Origin: Rhodobacterales bacterium
GTDB lineage: Bacteria > Pseudomonadota > Alphaproteobacteria > Rhodobacterales > Rhodobacteraceae
NCBI GenBank assembly: GCA_015654855.1
Contig: JAATGA010000317.1
Span: 1-36,130 of the forward strand
DNA: 36,130 bases
Direction of reading: 5' to 3'
In this document: in pieces, positions 9,052 through 15,084 of the stretch
How the letters are laid out: every line of letters begins with the position of its first letter
How positions within the stretch are numbered: position 1 is the stretch's first letter
Program-made: the position numbers and the translations under genes
The notes under the pieces: generated by a model
The model's input: only the letters and a program-made list of their open reading frames with translations
Database searches by the model: none
What the model was told of the DNA's origin: nothing

Positions 9052-10193
9052 TGAACGGCCAGATTTTCACCGGCGCGACCGTCTTCGACGGAGCGAGGCT
9101 GATCGAGGGCGTCTCGGTCGTGGTCGAGGACGGCATCGTCACCGCCCTGACCCGCACCCCGCCGGAGGGCGAGGTCGTGCGGCTGAACGGCGGCATCCTG
9201 GCCCCGGGCCTGCTCGACCTTCAGGTCAACGGCGGCGGCGGGCTGATGGTCGACGGCGCGACGGATGTCGAAGGTCTGCGCCGGATCTGCGCCGCCCATA
9301 TCGGCCTCGGCGCCACGGGCTGTCTGCCGACGCTGATCACCGACACGGCCGAGGTCACCGCGCGGGTGATCGAAGCCGGGATCGCCGCAGCAAAGGCGCG
9401 GGTGCCGGGCTTTCTGGGCCTGCATCTGGAGGGGCCGCATCTCGATGTCCGACGCAAGGGCGCGCATGATCCGGCGCTGATCCGGGTGATGGAGGACGGC
9501 GACCTTACCCTGCTGATCGCGGCGGCAGAGGCGCTGCCGACGCTGATGGTTACGGTCGCGCCCTGTTCGGTGACGCCGGCGCAGATCGCGGCGCTTTCGG
9601 CGGCGGGGGCGGTGGTCAGCCTCGGGCACAGCGAATGCACGCTGGACGAGGCGCGCACGGCCATCGCGGCGGGCGCGGGCTGCGCCACGCATCTGTTCAA
9701 CGCGATGAGCCAGCTTGGCCATCGCCAGCCCGGGCTGGTCGGCGCGGTGCTCGACAGCGACCTGCCCTCGGGGCTGATCGCGGACGGGGTGCATGTGTCG
9801 GATACCGCGATGAGGATCGCGCTGGCGGCAAAGGCGCACGGGCTGTTCCTCGTCACCGATGTAATGCTGTTCGCGGGCACCGACATGACCGAGTTCCTGC
9901 TGCACGGCCGCCGGGTGCTGCGCCGGGACGGACGGCTGACGCTGGCAGACGGCACGCTCGCGGGGGCCGATCTGACCCTGCCCGAGGCTGTCGCCCATGT
10001 CGTCGGCCTGGGCCAACCCCCCGAGCGCGCGCTGTCGATGGCCACCGCCGCCCCCGCCGATGCCATCGGGCGCGGCGGCGAGCTGGGCCATCTGATGCCG
10101 GGGCGCGTGGCCGACATGGTGCATCTGGACGAGGATTTCGCGCTGCGGAGCGTGTGGAAGGCGGGCACCCGCGTCGCCGGCCCGCACGCCTGA
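9051..10193 (+). CDS. nagA: N-acetylglucosamine-6-phosphate deacetylase
   Basis: Removes the acetyl group from N-acetylglucosamine-6-phosphate to feed the deaminase encoded just upstream. It has 380 residues, the normal length for NagA, with an amidohydrolase barrel. Visible metal and active-site signatures are HLEGPH (Glu128), LGHSE (His193), THLFNAMS (His214), DGVHVS (His248) and LVTDVM with the catalytic Asp270. The start overlaps the deaminase stop by one base. It is the last gene of the operon and is followed by a stem-loop at 10230-10255. Confidence 0.93.
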   Translation: MNGQIFTGATVFDGARLIEGVSVVVEDGIVTALTRTPPEGEVVRLNGGILAPGLLDLQVNGGGGLMVDGATDVEGLRRICAAHIGLGATGCLPTLITDTAEVTARVIEAGIAAAKARVPGFLGLHLEGPHLDVRRKGAHDPALIRVMEDGDLTLLIAAAEALPTLMVTVAPCSVTPAQIAALSAAGAVVSLGHSECTLDEARTAIAAGAGCATHLFNAMSQLGHRQPGLVGAVLDSDLPSGLIADGVHVSDTAMRIALAAKAHGLFLVTDVMLFAGTDMTEFLLHGRRVLRRDGRLTLADGTLAGADLTLPEAVAHVVGLGQPPERALSMATAAPADAIGRGGELGHLMPGRVADMVHLDEDFALRSVWKAGTRVAGPHA

Positions 10194-10229
10194 CCTGGGC
10201 CCCAGGGGGCGGAGTTATCTGAAACCCCA

Positions 10230-10255
10230 CCCCGATTTCTTCGCGGAAACCGGGG
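10230..10255. terminator. Stem-loop between convergent nagA and corA-like genes
   Basis: CCCCGaTTTC and GAAAcCGGGG pair over nine base pairs with one mismatch around a 6-base TTCGCG loop. The position between two converging genes fits a bidirectional terminator, but there is no T tract on either side. Confidence 0.4.
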
Positions 10256-10262
10256 ATCCGAG

Positions 10263-10283
10263 CCCGGAACCCGGAACCCGGAA
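10263..10283. repeat. Three tandem copies of CCCGGAA
   Basis: A perfect heptamer repeated three times head to tail just before the stop of the CorA-like gene, in non-coding sequence. It looks like a simple-sequence expansion and I see no function for it. Confidence 0.8.
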
Positions 10284-10289
10284 CCTGGC

Positions 10290-11252
10290 CTAAAGCCACC
10301 TCTTCCAGCGGAACAGCCCCCAGGCCGCGAATGCCGAACCTATCATCAGCCCGATCGCCATCGGATAGCCCCAGGGTTTGTCCAGTTCCGGCATATGCGC
10401 GAAGTTCATGCCGTAAAGGCTCGCGATCAGGGTCGGCGGCATGAACAGCACCGTCAGGACCGAGACGATGCGCATCGTATTGCTCTGCGCCAGGTTGATC
10501 ATCCCCATCGCCGCATCCGAGGCGAGGCCAACGCGTGCCGTCAGGAAATCGGCATGGACCTCCAATGCCGAGATGTCGCGCTCGCGCGCCTCGGCCACCG
10601 GGCGCAGATCCTGCGCCACTGGCCGGGCGGGCAGGCCGTTGACGAAGAACAGCACCGCCCGCTGCATCGACAGCAGCGACATGCGCACCTTGCCCACCAC
10701 ATCGCCGGCGTGCCCCACCGCCTCCAGCGATTTTTGCAGATCCTCCTGGCCATGGCCGCGCGAGCCGGGGCGATAGATGTTGCGCATCGCCTCGTCGAGT
10801 TCTCGGCCCGTCCCTTCGAGGATGTCGGCCAGCCGGCCGACGATTTCCTCGACCAGGCCCAGGAAGACAGCCTCGGGCCGGTCGCAGCCGGCATCGGTCT
10901 TGTCGGCGCGGGTCGGAAAGGTCTCGAACGAGCGCGGGCGGTGGTGGCGGACCGTCACCAGCCGTCCGGGCGCCAGGATGAAGCTGACCGGCATCGAAAC
11001 CGGGGCGGGAACGCCCACGACACCAGGCAGGACGACCGTCATCACCTCGGCCCGCCGCTCGCGGTAAAGCCGGTTCGACACCTCGATCTCTTCCATATCC
11101 TCGATCGTCGGCACCTCGATGCCAAGCGCGGCGACCCGGATACATTCCGCGACCTCGGGGCGGAAGAGGTCGATCCACAACGCCTCGCTCAGCGGGCGGT
11201 CGGGGGGCAGGGGTTCCAGCACCCCGTCGGCATGGCGATAGGCAGTCAGCAT
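10290..11252 (-). CDS. CorA-family divalent cation transporter
   Basis: Membrane channel or transporter for Mg2+ or another divalent ion such as Zn2+, 320 residues. The large N-terminal cytoplasmic alpha/beta-helical domain is followed by two C-terminal membrane segments. The family signature YGMN (residues 280-283) sits at the end of the first, in PPTLIASLYGMNF. I chose the ATG at 11252 because it gives the usual CorA length; the frame is open 50 codons further upstream, but that part is low-complexity Ala/Arg/Pro. It is convergent with nagA and divergent from the PhnM-like gene. The ion cannot be decided from sequence. Confidence 0.88.
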   Translation of the reverse strand: MLTAYRHADGVLEPLPPDRPLSEALWIDLFRPEVAECIRVAALGIEVPTIEDMEEIEVSNRLYRERRAEVMTVVLPGVVGVPAPVSMPVSFILAPGRLVTVRHHRPRSFETFPTRADKTDAGCDRPEAVFLGLVEEIVGRLADILEGTGRELDEAMRNIYRPGSRGHGQEDLQKSLEAVGHAGDVVGKVRMSLLSMQRAVLFFVNGLPARPVAQDLRPVAEARERDISALEVHADFLTARVGLASDAAMGMINLAQSNTMRIVSVLTVLFMPPTLIASLYGMNFAHMPELDKPWGYPMAIGLMIGSAFAAWGLFRWKRWL

Positions 11253-11495
11253 GAGGCCCCCGGGGCGGTCCTGGTCCGTCACGATACCTGGACCAGCGCG
11301 GGCCGGCCGGCAAGCCGCGACCGCTCCCGCAGGAGCGCATCCCTTCACCCGTGCCGCCGGGAGACGGGGAGACGATGCAGGCGTCAAGTCCCGCCCCCGC
11401 ACCGGCAGTTCCTTATTCGCGAGGCAGCGTCACATGGCCGTTGCCTTGCCGGGTTATCCACAACCGCAACGTTCATTCCCCGCGAGCCCGCCGCA

Positions 11496-12590
11496 ATGCC
11501 CGCGCTGTTGCCCCCTTTGCGCCTGACCGGCGCCCTCGTCCTGCGCGACGGCGCGCTTCAGCGCCGCTCGATCGCCTTTGCCGCAGGGCGGCTGACGCGC
11601 GGGCCGCTGCCCGAGGTCGATCTGTCCGGCTATCTGGTGATGCCCGGCATCGTCGACGCCCATGCACCCCTGCCGCCGGGACCGTTCGAGACCACGACGC
11701 TCGACCCTGCCGCCGCCGCCGGGGTGACGACCTCGGTCGTGGTCCTGCCCTGGGGCTGGCGCGGGGGCCCGCGCGCCGCGACCATGGCCGAGGCCGCCAT
11801 GGCCCGCATCGCCGCCTTGCGCCCGCGCCTTGCGCCCGACGTCCGCCTGCATCTGCTGGCCGAGGCGACCGCGGTCCGCGACGAGGCACGGCTGATCGCC
11901 GCCGCCGGGCGCCGACATCTGCATGGCGTGGTCTTCGCCGACAGCCGGGTCGAGCCGCACAGCCTGCCCGAGGATCTGCGCGCGGCCTATGTCGCGGCGC
12001 AACGCGACCGGCGCGACGTGCCGCGCCACCTCTGCCGCCTGGCCGAGGCGCTGGACGCGCTGGCGCTGCCCTATGGCAGCCATTCCGACCCCGACGGCGA
12101 AACGCGCGAGCGGCATTCGATGATCGGCGCGCGGATCGCGGTCTTTCCCGCCACCCGCTCCGCCGCCGTCGCCGCCCATGCGATGATGAGCCCGGTGATC
12201 CTGTCCGCTCCGCGCCTGCTGGCCGGGGACCGGGTGACGGCGGGACTGATCGCCGAAGGGGTCTGCGACGCGCTGGCGTCAGAGGGCGAACCGGCCAGCC
12301 TTGCCCGCGCGGCGGCGCTGCTCGCGCCCGATCTGGGCTGGCCGAAGGCATGGGGCCTGATCTCCTCCGGCCCGGCGGAGGTGTTGCGGATGGCCGACCG
12401 GGGCCGGCTCGATTCGGGCGCGCGCGCCGACCTTACGGTGGTCCATGCCGAAAGCGGCGCAGTCGAGGCGACGATCTGCGCCGGACGCCTGACCTGGCTG
12501 TCGGGCGAGGCGGCGCGGCGATTCCGCGCCCAGGCCTTCGCCGCGCCGCTGCTGTCGCGGACGCTGCCACCGCCGATGGCTGCCGAATAG
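11496..12590 (+). CDS. PhnM-like amidohydrolase with altered metal site
   Basis: Related to PhnM, the alpha-D-ribose 1-methylphosphonate 5-triphosphate diphosphatase of phosphonate degradation, 364 residues. Family landmarks: PGIVDAH (50-56), GSHSDPD (His196), MIGARIAVFPATRSAA, the ILSAPRLL region, and a C-terminal AEVLRMADRGRLDSGARADLTVV. The pattern deviates at likely metal positions. The usual HGD after PGIVDL is HAP here, and the SD of the SDYYP motif appears as SE (Glu263). No other phn gene is nearby. It may be a repurposed or weakened paralogue. The ATG at 11496 has no good Shine-Dalgarno. Confidence 0.72.
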   Translation: MPALLPPLRLTGALVLRDGALQRRSIAFAAGRLTRGPLPEVDLSGYLVMPGIVDAHAPLPPGPFETTTLDPAAAAGVTTSVVVLPWGWRGGPRAATMAEAAMARIAALRPRLAPDVRLHLLAEATAVRDEARLIAAAGRRHLHGVVFADSRVEPHSLPEDLRAAYVAAQRDRRDVPRHLCRLAEALDALALPYGSHSDPDGETRERHSMIGARIAVFPATRSAAVAAHAMMSPVILSAPRLLAGDRVTAGLIAEGVCDALASEGEPASLARAAALLAPDLGWPKAWGLISSGPAEVLRMADRGRLDSGARADLTVVHAESGAVEATICAGRLTWLSGEAARRFRAQAFAAPLLSRTLPPPMAAE

Positions 12591-12939
12591 ATATTTTCAC
12601 GACACGCGATTTTCCGCGGAACCCGCGGGCGGCGACGGCATTATTCCGTCGGACCGATATGGAGATGCAGCACATGCCCCGACCTGCCGACCGGATCGCG
12701 ACCACCGGCCCCGCCGGCGACGGATGCCCGACGACAGCCAGCGGGGTGCTTTCGCCATGCCTTCGGGGTTCAGGTCTCTGAGGTTTCATATCCGCAACCA
12801 GCGACGCGCGGCCGGACACGGGAAATTCCCGCGAAGGTCGTGCGCATTAAACAACAGGAAAGCCTTGATCCCCATGCTCGCTTTCATCGCCCCTGCGACC
12901 GGCCCGTGGATCCTTGCGGCCCCGGTCGTGCCCGGATGC

Positions 12940-13146
12940 GTGGAAGGTGGCGCGACGGGGGCCATCACCCCGGCCTTCCACCCGGAACGGGACGACAGCC
13001 GCCCGCGGCGGTCGTCCCGCGTGTTCGTAGCAAGTCGGGCAGTGTCACGCTCTTATTGACGAGTTACGGTCATCGGTTCGGGCCGTGACCGAATGTGTTG
13101 TGGTGTAACCAGTGCGGGCCGGGGCCTTTCGCCCCGGCCCTTTTTT
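12940..13146 (+). ncRNA. Candidate structured transcript ending in an intrinsic terminator
   Basis: Three successive plus-strand structures suggest a non-coding transcript or long leader. GTGGAAGG (12940-12947) pairs with CCTTCCAC (12974-12981) and encloses CGGGG/CCCCG. CGGGACGAC (12988-12996) pairs with GTCGTCCCG (13011-13019) and encloses CCGC/GCGG. The third is the terminator at 13116-13146. The last protein stop upstream is more than 500 bases from the terminator, so it probably does not serve the PhnM-like gene. I could not find a convincing promoter, so the 5' end is unknown and the coordinates cover only the structured part. Confidence 0.4.
13116..13146 (+). terminator. Strong intrinsic (rho-independent) terminator
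   Basis: GGGCCGGGGC (13116-13125) pairs perfectly with GCCCCGGCCC (13131-13140) around a CTTTC loop and is followed at once by six T. This is the best intrinsic terminator in the window. It has no obvious gene in front of it. Confidence 0.92.
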
Positions 13147-13294
13147 CGTCGTTTCCCGGCGAAAACGATACTGACAAGCGCCGCGACTCGCCGCCTCTGA
13201 CCCGTCGCAAATCACGCCCGGCGCGCCGTCGCCGCGACCTCGCCTCCGCGAGACTTCGACCGGAAGATTCTTTTCAGGATTCCGCAAACAACAG

Positions 13295-13319
13295 GGAACC
13301 CGACCCGGATCGTTGCGTT
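13295..13319 (+). promoter_or_regulatory. EcfG-type promoter in front of the candidate small RNA
   Basis: GGAAC at 13295-13299 and CGTT at 13316-13319 are separated by exactly 16 bases. This is the consensus of promoters read by the general-stress sigma factor EcfG (GGAAC-N16/17-CGTT). Transcription would start near 13325-13327, exactly where the first perfect stem of the downstream RNA begins, and no protein gene follows on this strand before nepR. Confidence 0.75.
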
Positions 13320-13325
13320 GATCCT

Positions 13326-13432
13326 TGCCTGCGGAGCATAGCTACTTCCCTGGACCGCAGGCACGACCGGGTTATTTCGCCCGGACCGTAAACGCCGGAG
13401 GGAGGGTCCCCAGCCGCCCTCCGGCACCTTTA
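13326..13432 (+). ncRNA. Candidate general-stress small RNA (GsrN-like)
   Basis: The ~105 bases after the EcfG-type promoter hold no gene but fold into three stem-loops. GCCTGCGG (13327-13334) pairs perfectly with CCGCAGGC (13355-13362) and exposes a 20-base loop with the C-rich core CUUCCCU. CCGGG (13367-13371) pairs with CCCGG (13380-13384). GCCGGAGGG (13394-13402) pairs with CCCTCCGGC (13417-13425) as a terminator-like 3' stem followed by a short CTTT. Caulobacter GsrN is an EcfG-controlled RNA encoded at the stress locus whose exposed C-rich 5' loop binds mRNAs. Promoter class, place and architecture agree here. Nucleotide homology could not be tested, and the 3' stem may also terminate phyR on the other strand. 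Confidence 0.62.
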
Positions 13433-13450
13433 CGCCCCCTGGCCACGCCA

Positions 13451-14257
13451 TCACGACGACAGCGTCTCGGTCGAGGCGAAGAACATCGCCTGGCTGACGG
13501 CCGAGCGGAGCTGATCCTCGGCATAGGGTTTGGCGATCAGGAAAGCCGGTTCCGGCTTTTGCCCGGTCAGCAGCCGCTCGGGGAAGGCGGTGATGAAGAT
13601 CACCGGAACATCGTCGAACTGACGCAGAATGTCGTTCACCGCGTCGATGCCGCTGGAATGATCGGCAAGCTGGATATCGGCGAGGATCAGGTCGGGCCGG
13701 TCCTGCGAGGCGAGGTCCACCGCCTGCGCCCGGGTGCGGGCGATGCCGGTGACGCGGTGGCCCATCTCGGACACGATCATCTGGATGTCGATGGCGATGA
13801 TCGCCTCGTCCTCGATGATCAGCACGGCGCCCGCGACGGAATCGGCCATTTCGCGTTTGGCGACCTGCACCAGATCCTCGGCGGCGCCGGCGTCGATGTC
13901 CATGATCCGCCCGATCTCGGCAAAGCGGAACCCCTCGATCGCGCTGAGCAGCAGGGCCTCGCGGCTGTTGCGGGTCAGGCTGGCCATATGCGCCTGCGCC
14001 TGGCCCGAAAGCCGGCTGTCGGGATCGCCCAGGGGCGCCCCCGCGCTGGCCCAAACCAGGTGAAAGGCGCGGAACAACGCGATCCGCGGATCCTCGCCCG
14101 CCAGCGCCCCGGCATCCTCAAGCAGCGCTTCGAGCGTCATCGCCGCGAAGCGGTCGCCGGTCGACTGGCTGCCGGTCAAAGCCCGGGCATAGCGCCGCAA
14201 AAACGGCAAATTCCGCGCTATGACCGAAACAGGATCGTCCGTTGCACCCGATTGCAT
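13451..14257 (-). CDS. phyR: General stress response regulator PhyR
   Basis: Anti-anti-sigma factor of the alphaproteobacterial general stress response, 268 residues. Residues 1-140 form a sigma-factor-like decoy that binds NepR once the protein is phosphorylated. Residues about 143-265 form the receiver domain. The acidic pocket is IIEDE (148-151), the phosphoacceptor is Asp194 in LILADIQ, Thr223 lies in FITAFPERLLTG, and Lys243 in AKPY. This is the FAT-GUY receiver subfamily typical of PhyR. I chose the ATG at 14257, with GGAG 9 bases upstream and about 30 bases after an EcfG-type promoter on the same strand. It is divergent from nepR-ecfG, the classical arrangement. Confidence 0.95.
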   Translation of the reverse strand: MQSGATDDPVSVIARNLPFLRRYARALTGSQSTGDRFAAMTLEALLEDAGALAGEDPRIALFRAFHLVWASAGAPLGDPDSRLSGQAQAHMASLTRNSREALLLSAIEGFRFAEIGRIMDIDAGAAEDLVQVAKREMADSVAGAVLIIEDEAIIAIDIQMIVSEMGHRVTGIARTRAQAVDLASQDRPDLILADIQLADHSSGIDAVNDILRQFDDVPVIFITAFPERLLTGQKPEPAFLIAKPYAEDQLRSAVSQAMFFASTETLSS

Positions 14258-14284
14258 ATAAGCTGCTCCATTAAGCGAAACCCG

Positions 14285-14309
14285 GGAACCAAACGCAACC
14301 TTCGACGTT
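14285..14309 (+). promoter_or_regulatory. EcfG-type promoter for nepR-ecfG-kinase
   Basis: GGAAC (14285-14289) and CGTT (14306-14309) with a 16-base spacer match the EcfG consensus exactly. It lies 36 bases before the nepR ATG, so the anti-sigma/sigma operon is probably autoregulated. Its -10 element falls inside the spacer of the opposing phyR promoter. Confidence 0.85.
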
Positions 14310-14316
14310 TTGTTCC
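14292..14316 (-). promoter_or_regulatory. EcfG-type promoter for phyR
   Basis: On the minus strand GGAAC (14316-14312) and CGTT (14295-14292) are separated by exactly 16 bases, a perfect EcfG consensus. The start site would fall near 14285, giving a 5' leader of about 30 bases to phyR. It overlaps almost completely with the plus-strand promoter for nepR. Confidence 0.85.
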
Positions 14317-14344
14317 CGAACCGAGGCCGGGATCTTACGATATC

Positions 14345-14509
14345 ATGTCTGGAAATACAGGAAAACGTCAGGATTCGGCCGCCTCCAGGGCCCTGATCGA
14401 GGACAATCTTCGCAAGGTCTATCAGGAGACGCTGAACGAAGAGATCCCCGACAAGCTGCGGGATCTGCTCGAACGCCTGCGCCAAACGCAGCAGGAGGCG
14501 GGAAAATGA
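14345..14509 (+). CDS. nepR: Anti-sigma factor NepR
   Basis: Small anti-sigma factor of 54 residues that sequesters EcfG until phosphorylated PhyR takes it away. The conserved two-helix core is visible: IEDNLRKVY, then a short linker with EEIPDKL, then RDLLERL. The ATG overlaps no upstream gene, and the stop overlaps the ecfG start as ATGA, so anti-sigma and sigma are translationally coupled. The Shine-Dalgarno is weak. Confidence 0.93.
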   Translation: MSGNTGKRQDSAASRALIEDNLRKVYQETLNEEIPDKLRDLLERLRQTQQEAGK

Positions 14510-15084
14510 CGGATCGCCCTCCGGCCGACGCCGTGCGCGACCCGCGCGACGAGTTGCCCGAGCATCTGCCGGCGATGCGCGCCTTCGCCATCAGCCTGAC
14601 GCGCAATTCGGCCTCGGCCGACGATCTGGTGCAGGACGCGGTGGTCAAGGCCTGGTCGAACTTCCACAGCTTTCAGCCCGGCACCAATATGCGGGCCTGG
14701 CTGTTCACCATCCTGCGCAACACCTTCTATTCCAACATGCGCAAGTCCCGGCGCGAGGTGCCGGACCCCGATGGCGCCTATTCCGCCATGTTGTTCGAGA
14801 AACCCGCGCATGACGCGCGCCTTGCCATGACGGATTTCCGCACCGCCTTCGATCAGCTTTCGCCGCAGCATCGCGAGGTGCTGATCCTGGTCGGCGCCTC
14901 GGGCTTTTCCTACGAGGATGTGGCGGAAATGACCGGCGTCGCGGTGGGCACGGTGAAAAGCCGCGCCAGCCGCGCCCGGCTGCGTCTGGCCGAACTGCTG
15001 CACCTTGAGGCGGGCGAGGATTTCCTCGGCGAGGACAAGACGACCGCCGCCGTGATGAGCCGCTCCGGCATCCAGGCGGCATGA
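14506..15084 (+). CDS. ecfG: General stress ECF sigma factor EcfG
   Basis: RNA polymerase sigma factor of the EcfG group (ECF15), 192 residues. It directs transcription from GGAAC-N16/17-CGTT promoters during general stress. The sigma-2 region is at about 25-90 (SADDLVQDAVVKAW, then NMRAWLFTILRN). The sigma-4 helix-turn-helix is at about 125-175 (YEDVAEMTGVAVGTVKSRASR). It overlaps nepR and the kinase gene by 4 bases each. Group membership rests on the sequence together with the nepR/phyR context. Confidence 0.95.
   Translation: MTDRPPADAVRDPRDELPEHLPAMRAFAISLTRNSASADDLVQDAVVKAWSNFHSFQPGTNMRAWLFTILRNTFYSNMRKSRREVPDPDGAYSAMLFEKPAHDARLAMTDFRTAFDQLSPQHREVLILVGASGFSYEDVAEMTGVAVGTVKSRASRARLRLAELLHLEAGEDFLGEDKTTAAVMSRSGIQAA

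Larger units (their letters stand above)
12591..13293. other. Gene-poor region with strong RNA secondary structure
   Basis: I find no convincing protein gene between the PhnM-like stop and the EcfG-type promoter at 13295. The short open frames here have poor starts and no recognisable motifs. The region instead carries a nested hairpin at 12940-12981, a 9-bp hairpin at 12988-13019, and a textbook intrinsic terminator at 13116-13146. Between 13147 and 13293 I see nothing I can interpret. Confidence 0.65.

Noticed and set aside
11454-11462. Perfect DnaA-box sequence TTATCCACA
   Set aside because: A single copy with no further boxes, AT-rich unwinding region or replication genes nearby; most likely chance.
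12658-12780. Forty-codon open frame starting MEMQHMPRPADR
   Set aside because: No clear Shine-Dalgarno, no recognisable motif, and composition like non-coding GC-rich DNA.
12976-13019. GGAAC at 12984-12988 as another EcfG promoter
   Set aside because: No CGTT at 16-18 bases; the GGAAC lies next to a strong hairpin.
13056-13084. TTGACG as the -35 of a promoter for the orphan structured RNA
   Set aside because: No plausible -10 element at 16-18 bases; sequence there is CGGGCC-like.
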